Part shown: in pieces, positions 19,278 through 28,554 of the stretch
Layout of the letters: each line of letters opens with the position of its first letter
Position numbering within the stretch: position 1 is the first letter of the stretch
Assembly: GCA_018384175.1 (NCBI GenBank)
Contig: JAHAZB010000035.1
Location: 1 to 55,621 of the forward strand
Direction of reading: 5' to 3'
Length of the DNA: 55,621 bases
From: Eubacteriales bacterium
GTDB taxonomy: Bacteria > Bacillota > Clostridia > UBA1381
The notes under the pieces: generated by a model
What the model was told of the DNA's origin: nothing
What the model saw: the letters and a program-made list of their open reading frames with translations, nothing else
Databases searched by the model: none
Made by a program: the position numbers and the translations under genes

Positions 19278-21263
19278 TTAATTTTTGAATCTGAAATATT
19301 TTGTATTAAACCCAAAAGGCTTATATTTTTTACCGCCGCCCTCGTAGAACTTCTGATAGAATTCCACATACTGCAGACGGTTTGTGTGGACATATGCACC
19401 AAGCATATTTATTGCAAAGTTAAGTGCGTGTCCGAAAATAGAAATTGCTATAAATGCTATCATTCCGACAACAGAATCCCCGCCAAGCGAACCTAATACA
19501 TTGATTACTGATGCGATAACGCCTGTTGCAAGACCTAACGCCATAAGTCTTGAATATGAGAGAATATCTCCAACATAGCTTGTTATATCATAAAGGCTCA
19601 ATATACCTCCGAAAAGCTTCATTATCGGATTTTTTTGATTTCTGCCCTGAGTCAGTATCAAGCCTGCCGCTGATCCAATAAGCATTACCAGACCAACGGT
19701 TTCGAGTATCTTTATTCCCAAAGCCATTCCGCCAGCAAAAACCGCAAGCCCGAATAACAGCACAAACCAGAATCCTGAATCACATATTGCTGCAAACTTA
19801 TCGCCATCCCGCCATGTCATATAGAACTTGGTAGCAATTGCAGTCAGTATATGAACAAGTCCAAATGCCACACTCATTATGAGCAGCTGCAAGGGCTTTT
19901 GTACAGGGTCCATCAAAATCGGCGTAAATGCAACCGAGCCATCACCGAAGGTTTTGGATACAGTCGCTATCATATCACCGAAGAAGCTGCCGTACATTAT
20001 TCCCCAGAATGTCGTAGACACTCCGCAGAAGAAGAACATCTTATAAGCTCTTCTTTTATCCTTCTCCATAAAGCTCCCAAATCCCAAAAGACCGCAGACT
20101 ATCATCAAAATCAGTCCGTATCCTGCATCAGAGAACATCATTCCAAAGAAGAAATAATAGAAAAATGCCATAATCGGGTTAGGGTCAACATCGTGTGATG
20201 ACGGCATTGAATAGTCTGACGTAATACCTTCAACAGGCGACACAAAAGCATTGTTTTCAAAAGCTTTCGGTACATCCTCCTCTACATCAGGTTCGATAAG
20301 CTCTGCCGATACAATGAACTGTTTCTCAAGCTCAGGTAAAAGCTTTTCTCCTGCTTTTTCAGGAATATATCCCGAAACAAAGAACGCATTTTCTGTTATT
20401 CCTACTCTTGCAAGAGTGTTATACTTTTCACGTCTTAAGGAAAGCTTGTCATAGAAAAGCTCTATCTTGCCCTTGTTAGTCGCAAGCTCTTTAATACGTA
20501 TTTCACCATCTTCGTATTCATTCTTTAGCGCCTCACATCTTGCCCGAAGCTCTTCAGAATACTCCAACGGTGTCTTCCCAACTGTATTGATTGGCGGAGC
20601 AAGAAGATTTATCCCTGCCAAAACAGGCTCTACTCGTTTAGCAGCATCGTTGTGATACATCACAAACACCGCTGTCTGCTGGCAATCCTTAGAGAGTATT
20701 TCAAAGTAAACATCTTGTATTTCGGCATCATTAAATACTTTCCAAAGCCGTTCCTCATCCCATTCGCCATCAAGTGTTCCTATACGAATATTTACCTTAC
20801 CTACCGTTTTCGTACCAAGTGGTATATCAAGCATTTTGTAAGGCTCAAGTGAACGGATTGTTGCTTCATAAGAAGCAATATCCTCTCTGTTCTTTTCTCT
20901 TTGCTTGCGTAATTTTATAACCTCTGACACCAGCGCTGTGATTTCGGCCATTTCGCCACTCGTAGCAGCATAGTTATCTGCACTGATTTCAGGCCTTATA
21001 TAAAACATTCCGCCTTTAGCCTGAGAATAAGGTCTTAATATATCCAGTGCTTCACTTGCCGAGGACATATACTGGTCAAGCTGAGAAATGACAGTAGCCG
21101 TTTCACGGCTCTCTAAGCCTTCCTCTCTGCTGTCCGAAATGTCAACCACTCCGCATCGTTGCAGATATTCAATAAGCCGCTTTCGTTCGTTGTTTAGTCC
21201 GACTATCTCAAGCCGCTTCATTTTTGTAATCGCCAAACTGTTCCCCCCTTTGTTGCTAATCAA
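19278..21263 (-). CDS. ntpI: V-type ATP synthase subunit I
   Basis: AITKMKRLEIVGLNNERKRLIEYLQ N-terminus; GYGLILMIVCGLLGFG and SYVGDILSYSRLMALGLATGVIA in the membrane region. Confidence 0.96.
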   Translation of the reverse strand: MISNKGGNSLAITKMKRLEIVGLNNERKRLIEYLQRCGVVDISDSREEGLESRETATVISQLDQYMSSASEALDILRPYSQAKGGMFYIRPEISADNYAATSGEMAEITALVSEVIKLRKQREKNREDIASYEATIRSLEPYKMLDIPLGTKTVGKVNIRIGTLDGEWDEERLWKVFNDAEIQDVYFEILSKDCQQTAVFVMYHNDAAKRVEPVLAGINLLAPPINTVGKTPLEYSEELRARCEALKNEYEDGEIRIKELATNKGKIELFYDKLSLRREKYNTLARVGITENAFFVSGYIPEKAGEKLLPELEKQFIVSAELIEPDVEEDVPKAFENNAFVSPVEGITSDYSMPSSHDVDPNPIMAFFYYFFFGMMFSDAGYGLILMIVCGLLGFGSFMEKDKRRAYKMFFFCGVSTTFWGIMYGSFFGDMIATVSKTFGDGSVAFTPILMDPVQKPLQLLIMSVAFGLVHILTAIATKFYMTWRDGDKFAAICDSGFWFVLLFGLAVFAGGMALGIKILETVGLVMLIGSAAGLILTQGRNQKNPIMKLFGGILSLYDITSYVGDILSYSRLMALGLATGVIASVINVLGSLGGDSVVGMIAFIAISIFGHALNFAINMLGAYVHTNRLQYVEFYQKFYEGGGKKYKPFGFNTKYFRFKN

Positions 21264-21294
21264 AAAAGAAAAGCAGAAACAAGAGCCGCAAAGC

Positions 21295-21606
21295 TTATTC
21301 CTTTACCGCATCTGTAATTCTGCTTATTATCATTTCCTTCTTCTCAAGCATAGCCGCACGTTTATTTGCGCACTTCTGCTCAATATCGCTTTCTGCCGCA
21401 GCTAAAAGCTCAGCCACACGTTTTTTCGCATCATCACGTGCATTTTGCACACTCAAAGCCGCAGCAGCTTTAGTATCTTCCAAGCCACTTTGTGCTTCTT
21501 TACCTGCAGCTGCAACCATATCTGCAGCTTCCTGCTCGGCAGTCCTCAATATCTGTGATGCTTTTTCTTCGGCAAGTTTTACCTGTTCAATTGATTCCTT
21601 TGCCAT
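21295..21606 (-). CDS. V-type ATPase stalk subunit H-like (AtpH/NtpF)
   Basis: Ala/Glu/Lys-rich coiled coil; first gene of the operon. Confidence 0.75.
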   Translation of the reverse strand: MAKESIEQVKLAEEKASQILRTAEQEAADMVAAAGKEAQSGLEDTKAAAALSVQNARDDAKKRVAELLAAAESDIEQKCANKRAAMLEKKEMIISRITDAVKE

Positions 21607-21738
21607 AATGAAAACTCCCTTTCTCTTACGGAAAAACTTTGCTGTATTTTTGCAATATCTATTCTGCGTCCATCAGAGTGCATTTATTCATATTACACCA
21701 TATATTGCATAATTTTCAAAAATTTTCCTATTATATAT

Positions 21739-21768
21739 ATTATATTCCAATTGCACAGTATTTGTCAA
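21739..21768 (-). promoter_or_regulatory. SigmaA-type promoter for the V-ATPase operon
   Basis: On the minus strand TTGACA - 18 nt - TATAAT. Confidence 0.65.
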
Positions 21769-21890
21769 TAAATAATCTGTTATTTTTTCGCAAGAATTTC
21801 GACAATATGCAAAATTCCGTTAAATTTTTTACAAAGATTATTATGTACTTACATTACCATCCGGTAAAAACTATTTATAACATATGAAAA

Positions 21891-21922
21891 AAAGCAGCTA
21901 TAACCTCTGTTATAACTGCTTT
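21891..21922 (-). terminator. Terminator downstream of tsaD
   Basis: AAAGCAGCTATAAC-CTCT-GTTATAACTGCTTT stem-loop. Confidence 0.75.
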
Positions 21923-21926
21923 ATAA

Positions 21927-22934
21927 TCATAGTTGTAATGATGGTATTGCATTTAGGTCATGCTCTGCAAAATCACCTTTCAAGTAGCCGAAATATCCTG
22001 CCGCAGCAATCATCGCACCGTTATCGGTACACAAAATAGGCGGCGGATAGATAACAGATATACCATGTTTAGCACATTCTTCGGTCATCAACGCACGAAG
22101 ACTGCTGTTTGATGCGACACCGCCTGCAAGCGCAACCGTCTTTACATTCGCATCAAGCGCTGCAGACAAAGTGTGTGTGCACAGCGCTTCGCATACCGCC
22201 TGCTGAAAGCTTGCTGCAATATCGGCTTTATTTACTTCTTCGCCCTTCTGCTCTGCTTTATGAAGATAATTTATTACTGCCGTTTTTACTCCTGAAAAGC
22301 TGAAATCAAGTGAGTCCTCGGACATTTTAACTCTCGGAAATTCAACAGCGTGAGGATTTCCCTCCTTTGCAAGCTTATCAATAAGTGGTCCGCCGGGATA
22401 ACCAAGCCCAAGAACTCTCGCAATTTTATCAAAAGCCTCTCCAGCCGCATCATCACGAGTTCTTGCTATAACCTCAAAATCAGAATAGTCATTTACCTTT
22501 ACTATATGGCTGTGTCCACCCGATGCTACAAGACACACATAAGGTGGTTTAATGTCAGGATGTGCTATATAATTAGCCGTTATGTGTCCCCTTATATGAT
22601 GCACCGGCACCAACGGTTTATTAAGTGCGTATGAAAGAGCCTTTGCATATGATACACCAACAAGCAAAGCTCCTACAAGGCCCGGACCATACGTTACTGC
22701 TATTGCATCTATATCATCAAATGTAACTCCTGCCTTTTCCAAAGCTTCATCAACTACCGGAGAAATATTCTCAATATGCTTTCTTGATGCAATTTCAGGC
22801 ACTACTCCGCCGTATATTTTATGTAAGTCTATTTGTGAATTAATTACATTCGAAAGCACCTCGTTACCGTTTTTAACAACGGCTGCTGCAGTTTCATCAC
22901 AGGAGCTTTCTATACCCAATATCAATTTATCCAT
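21927..22934 (-). CDS. tsaD: tRNA N6-adenosine threonylcarbamoyltransferase
   Basis: [20 protein letters not shown] ... HIRGHITAN. Confidence 0.98.
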   Translation of the reverse strand: MDKLILGIESSCDETAAAVVKNGNEVLSNVINSQIDLHKIYGGVVPEIASRKHIENISPVVDEALEKAGVTFDDIDAIAVTYGPGLVGALLVGVSYAKALSYALNKPLVPVHHIRGHITANYIAHPDIKPPYVCLVASGGHSHIVKVNDYSDFEVIARTRDDAAGEAFDKIARVLGLGYPGGPLIDKLAKEGNPHAVEFPRVKMSEDSLDFSFSGVKTAVINYLHKAEQKGEEVNKADIAASFQQAVCEALCTHTLSAALDANVKTVALAGGVASNSSLRALMTEECAKHGISVIYPPPILCTDNGAMIAAAGYFGYLKGDFAEHDLNAIPSLQL

Positions 22935-23395
22935 CAGTTATCTCCTAATATCAATGTCATTATTACCGCATTTTCAGTCGGCAAATGATAATAGTTCTTT
23001 CTCTCACCCAAGGATTCAAAGCCGTACTTTGCATACAAGCTTTGTGCCGCAAGGTTACTCTTTCTCACTTCAAGTGTAAGCAGATAAAGGTTATTATCAT
23101 ATGCTGCTTTAATTACCTTTTCAAGCATAGCCGATGCAAGCCCTTTTCTTCTGTATTCGGGACTTACTGCTATGTTAGTTATGTGTCCCTCATCTATAAC
23201 CTTCCAGAAGCCTATATATCCTACAGGAATTTCCTCCACCGTTGCCACATAATAGTATGCCATTTCATTTTCCGTTTCATCGATGAAGGATTGCTCCGAC
23301 CACGGAACAGCAAAACATACCTTGTCCAATTCCGCAAGATATTTAGTGTCCCTTTTGTTTATTTCTCTAATACTAAAATCTATCATATTTCCCAT
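22934..23395 (-). CDS. rimI: Ribosomal-protein-alanine N-acetyltransferase
   Basis: [20 protein letters not shown]...[22 protein letters not shown]; start trimmed to just after the upstream stop. Confidence 0.88.
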   Translation of the reverse strand: MGNMIDFSIREINKRDTKYLAELDKVCFAVPWSEQSFIDETENEMAYYYVATVEEIPVGYIGFWKVIDEGHITNIAVSPEYRRKGLASAMLEKVIKAAYDNNLYLLTLEVRKSNLAAQSLYAKYGFESLGERKNYYHLPTENAVIMTLILGDN

Positions 23396-23396
23396 A

Positions 23397-23834
23397 TCAC
23401 TGTTTTTCAATTTTGTCAGCACATTTTTTAAGTGCCGTAAAAAGCTTCTCGGCACATTTTTCATACTCCTCAACATCCGAGCCATATGGGTCAGGAATAT
23501 CACCGTCCATTTCAGCATATTCGCAAATGGTAAAGGTTTTTTCGCTTGCATACTGGTCCAAAATCATCTTGTGTGCCGCAGTCATGGTCAAAATCAAATC
23601 GCTATTTTCGATAAGCTCTGCATTGATTGTTTGCGAATGGTGGCCAAGAAGGTCAATATCATACTTCTTCATTGCAACAATAGCTTCTGCCGAAGCGCCA
23701 TCTCCATCGTTTGCAAATAAACCTGCAGATTCAATTCTTACATCAAGATTTCTCTCAACAGCAATCTTGTTAAACAGTGCCGCAGCCATCGGTGAACGGC
23801 AAGTATTACCTGTGCATATAAACAATACATTCAT
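23397..23834 (-). CDS. ywlE: Low-molecular-weight phosphatase, YwlE-like (protein arginine phosphatase)
   Basis: VLFICTGNTCRSPMAAALF P-loop; ..DIPDPYGSDVEEYEKC.. Confidence 0.85.
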   Translation of the reverse strand: MNVLFICTGNTCRSPMAAALFNKIAVERNLDVRIESAGLFANDGDGASAEAIVAMKKYDIDLLGHHSQTINAELIENSDLILTMTAAHKMILDQYASEKTFTICEYAEMDGDIPDPYGSDVEEYEKCAEKLFTALKKCADKIEKQ

Positions 23835-23869
23835 CTGTGTAATTCTCCTAAACGTATTTAGTGTCCCTC

Positions 23870-24901
23870 TTATATATGTATAACTCTGCCACCAGCAGCC
23901 TTATACAGACGGTTTCTGACAGCAAGTCCGTAGTCCTCATCTTCTTCAAACTGCGCATAAACTTTTTTTACACCAAGCAGGTCAAACTGTCTAAGTGCAT
24001 CAAACAGGCGTTCTGCGTAGCTGATGTTATCATCTCCCATATACAAAACAGTTTCCGCATCAAAGGCAAATCCGTCATAGCACATAACACCTATTACCGT
24101 TTCTTTATCGTCTGTTATACGGCTTCTTATTTCATCAAAAGTCTTCTGCTTATCGCCTGCTATAACTGTTACTTCGGCATCAGGTGCATAATGTTTGTAT
24201 TTCATACCGGGCGATTTTGGTTTTTCACCTTCTGCAACCTGCTCTGTTACATGTCGGTCAATTTTAACTTCATCAATTACTTTTAAGAGGTCTGTTTTTG
24301 TGATGCCACCCGGTCTTAGTATATTGACTGTTCCCTTTGCCAGCTCAACAACAGTAGATTCTACTCCCACGCTGCACATTCCGCCATCAATTATTGCATC
24401 GACTCTTCCGTTCATATCAGCTATAACGTGTTCGGCTTTCGTTGGGCTTGGTTTTCCGGAAAGATTGGAGCTTGGTGCTGCAATTGGAACGCCCGCCGCA
24501 TTTATAAGCGCCCTCGCAATCGGATGAGACGGTATTCTCACAGCAACTGTATCAAGACCTGCGGTTACTGCCGCCGGCAATGTTTCCTTCTTTTTGAGTA
24601 TAACCGTAAGAGGCCCCGGAGAATAGGCTTCAAAAAGCTTATATGCTTCCTCAGGCACTTCACGCGCAACAGTTTCAAGCTGTGATATATCCGACAAATG
24701 TACAATCAAAGGATTATCTGATGGTCTGCCCTTTGCTTCAAACACTTTATAAGCAGCATTTTCATCAAAAGCATTTGCACCCAAGCCATAGACCGTTTCT
24801 GTCGGAAAGCACACTAATCCGCCGGCTCTTATTATACCGCCCAGTTCTGAAATTCTTATATCATTTTCATCAGTTATTTTAACTATCTTTGTTTCTCTCA
24901 T
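23870..24901 (-). CDS. ywlC: Threonylcarbamoyl-AMP synthase (Sua5/YwlC)
   Basis: GGLVCFPTETVYGLGANAFDENAAYKVFEAKGRPSDNPLIVHL; C-terminal Sua5 domain. Confidence 0.95.
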   Translation of the reverse strand: MRETKIVKITDENDIRISELGGIIRAGGLVCFPTETVYGLGANAFDENAAYKVFEAKGRPSDNPLIVHLSDISQLETVAREVPEEAYKLFEAYSPGPLTVILKKKETLPAAVTAGLDTVAVRIPSHPIARALINAAGVPIAAPSSNLSGKPSPTKAEHVIADMNGRVDAIIDGGMCSVGVESTVVELAKGTVNILRPGGITKTDLLKVIDEVKIDRHVTEQVAEGEKPKSPGMKYKHYAPDAEVTVIAGDKQKTFDEIRSRITDDKETVIGVMCYDGFAFDAETVLYMGDDNISYAERLFDALRQFDLLGVKKVYAQFEEDEDYGLAVRNRLYKAAGGRVIHI

Positions 24902-26337
24902 TTGTATTGTCCTAACAGTCCGTATTTTATATCCCAAAGCTTCTGGGATAAATCAACATAGTACTTATGCGGGTTTTCAAAACGCTTAACCTCGTCCCAA
25001 AGTCCGTCTATCTCCATCTTGCAGTATTCGCGCAAGGTTTCCAAAGATGGCTGTTTATACACAAGCTCACCTTTTTTGAAAATCGGTTTCAACAGAGGTC
25101 TTGCATAGAAATCCGTAACCGTTTTCCTCTTCCAGCTATGCTCCGCATCAAAAATCTCATAAGGCTTTGTATCGTCAATTTCCTCGCCGTGAAGTGTGAT
25201 AACATCGGCAATTGCTGCAGAAGTTTCACGTGAATACAGGCGATAAACCTGCTTGAAGCCCGGTGTAGTTATCTTGCCCACATTTTCCGAGACCTTGATT
25301 TTCGGAATTATTTCTCCATCTTCATTTTCTATCGCCGCAAGCTTATATACACCACCAAATACCGGTGAAGATTTTGATGTTATAAGCCTTTCACCCACAC
25401 CGAAAAGGTCAATTTTTGCACCCTGTATTATCATATCACGTATAATATACTCATCAAGCGAATTGGATGCAACAATTTTACAGTCAGTATATCCTGCTCT
25501 ATCGAGCATTTTCCTACATTCTTTAGACAGATACGTTATATCTCCAGAATCAATCCTGACTCCCTTGGGACGTTTTCCAAGAGGCTTAAGAACTTCATCA
25601 AATACTTTGATTGCATTCGGTATGCCTGATTTTAGTACATTGTAGGTATCGACAAGCAGTGTACAGCTATCAGGATATTCTTCCGCATATGTCTTAAACG
25701 CTTCGTATTCGTTATCAAAAAGCTGTATCCAGCTGTGAGCCATAGTTCCCATGGCTGTAACACCGAAATCTCGGTCGGTTGCTGCGCAAGCTGTTCCTGC
25801 ACAGCCTGCTATATATGCCGCTCTTGCGCCAAGAATAGCCGCACTGTAGCCTTGCGCACGTCTTGAGCCGAACTCCATTACAGGTCTACCCTGTGCGGCA
25901 CGTACAATTCTGTTCGCTTTAGTTGCAATAAGGCTTTGATGATTGATTGTAAGGAGTATCATCGTTTCGACAAACTGCGCCTGCACAACCGGCCCTCGTA
26001 CCACAACAACCGGTTCGTTCGGGAATATGGGGGTTCCCTCCGGAATCGCCCACACATCACAACAGAATTTGAAATTCTTGAGGTATTCCAGATATTCTTC
26101 GGAGAAAATGCCCTTACTTCTCAGATATTCAATATCTTCTTTGGTAAAAGAAAGCTTTCTAAGATACTCTATAAGCTGCTCAACACCTGCCATTATAGCA
26201 AAGCCGCCATCATCCGGTACACGACGGAAGAACATATCAAAATAAGCTATTTTATCTCCATAGCCTTTATTAAAAAAGCCATTTGCCATTGTAAATTCAT
26301 AAAAATCTGTCAACAAAGTATAGTTATTTGTATCCAT
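24898..26337 (-). CDS. pncB: Nicotinate phosphoribosyltransferase
   Basis: LLTDFYEFTMANGFFNKG ... VRIDSGDITYLSKECRKMLDRAG ... FGVGERLITS. Confidence 0.95.
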   Translation of the reverse strand: MDTNNYTLLTDFYEFTMANGFFNKGYGDKIAYFDMFFRRVPDDGGFAIMAGVEQLIEYLRKLSFTKEDIEYLRSKGIFSEEYLEYLKNFKFCCDVWAIPEGTPIFPNEPVVVVRGPVVQAQFVETMILLTINHQSLIATKANRIVRAAQGRPVMEFGSRRAQGYSAAILGARAAYIAGCAGTACAATDRDFGVTAMGTMAHSWIQLFDNEYEAFKTYAEEYPDSCTLLVDTYNVLKSGIPNAIKVFDEVLKPLGKRPKGVRIDSGDITYLSKECRKMLDRAGYTDCKIVASNSLDEYIIRDMIIQGAKIDLFGVGERLITSKSSPVFGGVYKLAAIENEDGEIIPKIKVSENVGKITTPGFKQVYRLYSRETSAAIADVITLHGEEIDDTKPYEIFDAEHSWKRKTVTDFYARPLLKPIFKKGELVYKQPSLETLREYCKMEIDGLWDEVKRFENPHKYYVDLSQKLWDIKYGLLGQYK

Positions 26338-26452
26338 CTCAAATTCCTTTCAAAACCGTCTTGAAAATACGCAAAAATCGTTCACATAACCCGAAAGCTC
26401 AGGAATCTGAACGATTTTAATGATGCTACCACCTATGTAATCAGTTATAATA

Positions 26453-26905
26453 TCAATACGAGCCGCCGCCTCTGCGATAACCGCCCGAACGTTTTGAATC
26501 GTTTGAACGTTTAAGAGCCTGCATCTTTTCGTCAGAATCCTGCTTAAATCTGCTGAGCATATCATCAAACGACATCTCGGAATTATTGTTTGCACTCCAG
26601 TCAATATCTGCCGGACGAACAGGCGCTTTAGGTCCCGGTTCACTTTGCTTACCGGCTACACGTTTCTTAGGTTCAAGTGCCTGTTTGATAGACAGACTTA
26701 TTTTTCCGTCATCATCTATCTTCACAACCTTAACCTTAACCTCGTCGCCTTCTTTAACGTGGTCGTTTATGTTCTCAACATAATCTCTCGCAACCTCAGA
26801 AATATGTACCAATCCCGACTTTTTACCGGGGAGCAATACAAATGCACCGAACGGCATTACCTTAGATACTTTACCCTCTAATATACTTCCAATCTCAAAT
26901 GACAT
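26453..26905 (-). CDS. yabR: S1 RNA-binding domain protein (YabR-like)
   Basis: GSILEGKVSKVMPFGAFVLLPGKKSGLVHISEVARDYVENI. Confidence 0.85.
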   Translation of the reverse strand: MSFEIGSILEGKVSKVMPFGAFVLLPGKKSGLVHISEVARDYVENINDHVKEGDEVKVKVVKIDDDGKISLSIKQALEPKKRVAGKQSEPGPKAPVRPADIDWSANNNSEMSFDDMLSRFKQDSDEKMQALKRSNDSKRSGGYRRGGGSY

Positions 26906-26981
26906 TTTGGAAATCCTTCCTCCTTAGTATATACTAAAACTGATTATTTACTAAATTTATTATACAGAATTCTATTCCTAA

Positions 26982-27281
26982 TTACTCCTCAGAAACATCT
27001 ATAAAGACTATTTCATCATTTTTTACCATTCCGAGCTTATCACGTGCAACCTTTTCGATATACTCGTCTGAATCAGCATTCTCCCTCATTTTATCAACCT
27101 CTGCCTGCTCTTCCTTAGCAGCTTCGATTTCATTCTCAAGCTCTGCTATTTCCTGCTTGTTTTGGTTTATTTCGGGTTGAATGCTTATTCCGCGTATTAT
27201 CATTACGATTGCCGCCAACGCACACAGAATACCTATTCCGAGAGTGCTTTTTAAGAAATTTTGCTTTTTTTCTTTGCTCAT
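26982..27281 (-). CDS. divIC: Septum formation initiator DivIC/FtsB-like
   Basis: N-terminal TM helix, coiled coil, YIEKVARDKLGMVKNDEIVFIDV. Confidence 0.85.
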   Translation of the reverse strand: MSKEKKQNFLKSTLGIGILCALAAIVMIIRGISIQPEINQNKQEIAELENEIEAAKEEQAEVDKMRENADSDEYIEKVARDKLGMVKNDEIVFIDVSEE

Positions 27282-27738
27282 TTACAAATCTCCCAACCAA
27301 GACGAAGAGTCTTTTTTGTAGTATATGTAACAATCTTCCTGCCAAATTAATTGACATCATTATAATTTTATGCAAAAATCTTATCGGTGTCAATAGTATT
27401 TTGAAAATAAAAAGAGAAATTTTCAAAAAAAGTGCCCATATTTTCTCAAAAACCGTTACTATTACTCTTCCTACCGTAAAAAAGTAAAGAATATTCCCTA
27501 TCAGAAAGGCTATCGGCATATAATAACGCAAATTAGTATGATTATAATACTGTGCAGTAAAAACAATAATAAAACAGTAGCCCGCTGAAACAAATAGTCC
27601 TGTCAAGACCGACTTTGTACTTTCCAATTTAATATACATAAAAATTGTCCTGACCAGATGATAATACATCCCTGACAAAGCCCCTGCTATACACATATAT
27701 AAAAACCCTGCCGTCTCAAATCCTATTGGTACATACAT
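27136..27738 (-). CDS. yabQ: Spore cortex biosynthesis protein YabQ
   Basis: Multi-TM protein between yabP and divIC; conserved gene order. Confidence 0.75.
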   Translation of the reverse strand: MYVPIGFETAGFLYMCIAGALSGMYYHLVRTIFMYIKLESTKSVLTGLFVSAGYCFIIVFTAQYYNHTNLRYYMPIAFLIGNILYFFTVGRVIVTVFEKIWALFLKISLFIFKILLTPIRFLHKIIMMSINLAGRLLHILQKRLFVLVGRFVNEQRKKAKFLKKHSRNRYSVCVGGNRNDNTRNKHSTRNKPKQAGNSRA

Positions 27739-28043
27739 TATTTGAATATACCCGAAAGAATACTCTTTTTCTCATGCTTTTTCCTGTATTCAAGAACAGA
27801 TACCATGCCTGCCACCTCTGCATTTTTTGTTTCTGTGGATATGCTGACTATTTTTAGTCGTTCTCCTTTGACCGTAAGCATTCCCATATTAGTATCCATT
27901 TCAATCTGTGTATCTGAAAAGCTCAGCACATCATTAACACCGGACACGCTAAGACTCTCTCTGTTTATCAGATTGAGATTTTGACCTTCCTTTAATTCCT
28001 CCACTCTCGTGATACGTTCTATTGCCATATCATTTTCCTCCAT
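27738..28043 (-). CDS. yabP: Sporulation protein YabP
   Basis: NRESLSVSGVNDVLSFSDTQIEMDTNMGMLTVKGERLKI. Confidence 0.88.
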   Translation of the reverse strand: MEENDMAIERITRVEELKEGQNLNLINRESLSVSGVNDVLSFSDTQIEMDTNMGMLTVKGERLKIVSISTETKNAEVAGMVSVLEYRKKHEKKSILSGIFK

Positions 28044-28057
28044 TCCGCCAACAAAAA

Positions 28058-28081
28058 AGGCATATACCAAAGTATATGCCT
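28058..28081 (-). terminator. Terminator between mscL and yabP
   Basis: AGGCATATAC-CAAA-GTATATGCCT, T-run on the minus strand. Confidence 0.75.
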
Positions 28082-28096
28082 ATAAAATGCGGAATA

Positions 28097-28504
28097 TTAT
28101 TTGTTTTTGAGAAGGTCGCGGATTTCTGTAAGAAGCTTTGTCTCCTCTGAAATCTCAGGTTCAGCTTCTACTTCAGGTTCCTCTTCCTTTTTCTTTCTGA
28201 GAGCTTCCATCTTCTTAGATGCGGTGTTTATTACCTTAATCATAGCAAAGATTGCTATTGCAGTAAGAAGGAAATCTATAACGGCCTGCAGGAACAAGCC
28301 GTAGGGAATTTCCGTTACACCTATTACTCCCTTAAGGTCTGCTACCGACACCTTGCCCGTAATGATTGTCAGAAGCGGCATTATTAGATTCTGGGTAAGC
28401 GCTGTAACAATGTTAGCAAAAGCAGAACCCATAATAACACCGACTGCCAGGTCAATTACGTTTCCTCTCGTAATGAATTCTTTAAATTCCTTAATGATTG
28501 ACAT
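28097..28504 (-). CDS. mscL: Large-conductance mechanosensitive channel
   Basis: KEFKEFITRGNVIDLAVGVIMGSAFANIVTALTQNLIMPLL. Confidence 0.97.
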   Translation of the reverse strand: MSIIKEFKEFITRGNVIDLAVGVIMGSAFANIVTALTQNLIMPLLTIITGKVSVADLKGVIGVTEIPYGLFLQAVIDFLLTAIAIFAMIKVINTASKKMEALRKKKEEEPEVEAEPEISEETKLLTEIRDLLKNK

Positions 28505-28554
28505 TGGTTTTACCCCCCGTTTATTTTTTAGACCATCCGGTCTTTGTTACATTG

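Noticed and set aside
21607-21738. Regulatory RNA in the V-ATPase leader
   Set aside because: AT-rich leader with no convincing stable helices; only the promoter is supported.
23413-23883. 156-aa plus-strand ORF over ywlE
   Set aside because: Antisense to a clear low-molecular-weight phosphatase.
26350-26643. 97-aa minus-strand ORF overlapping yabR
   Set aside because: Overlaps the S1-domain gene in another frame; no recognisable motif.
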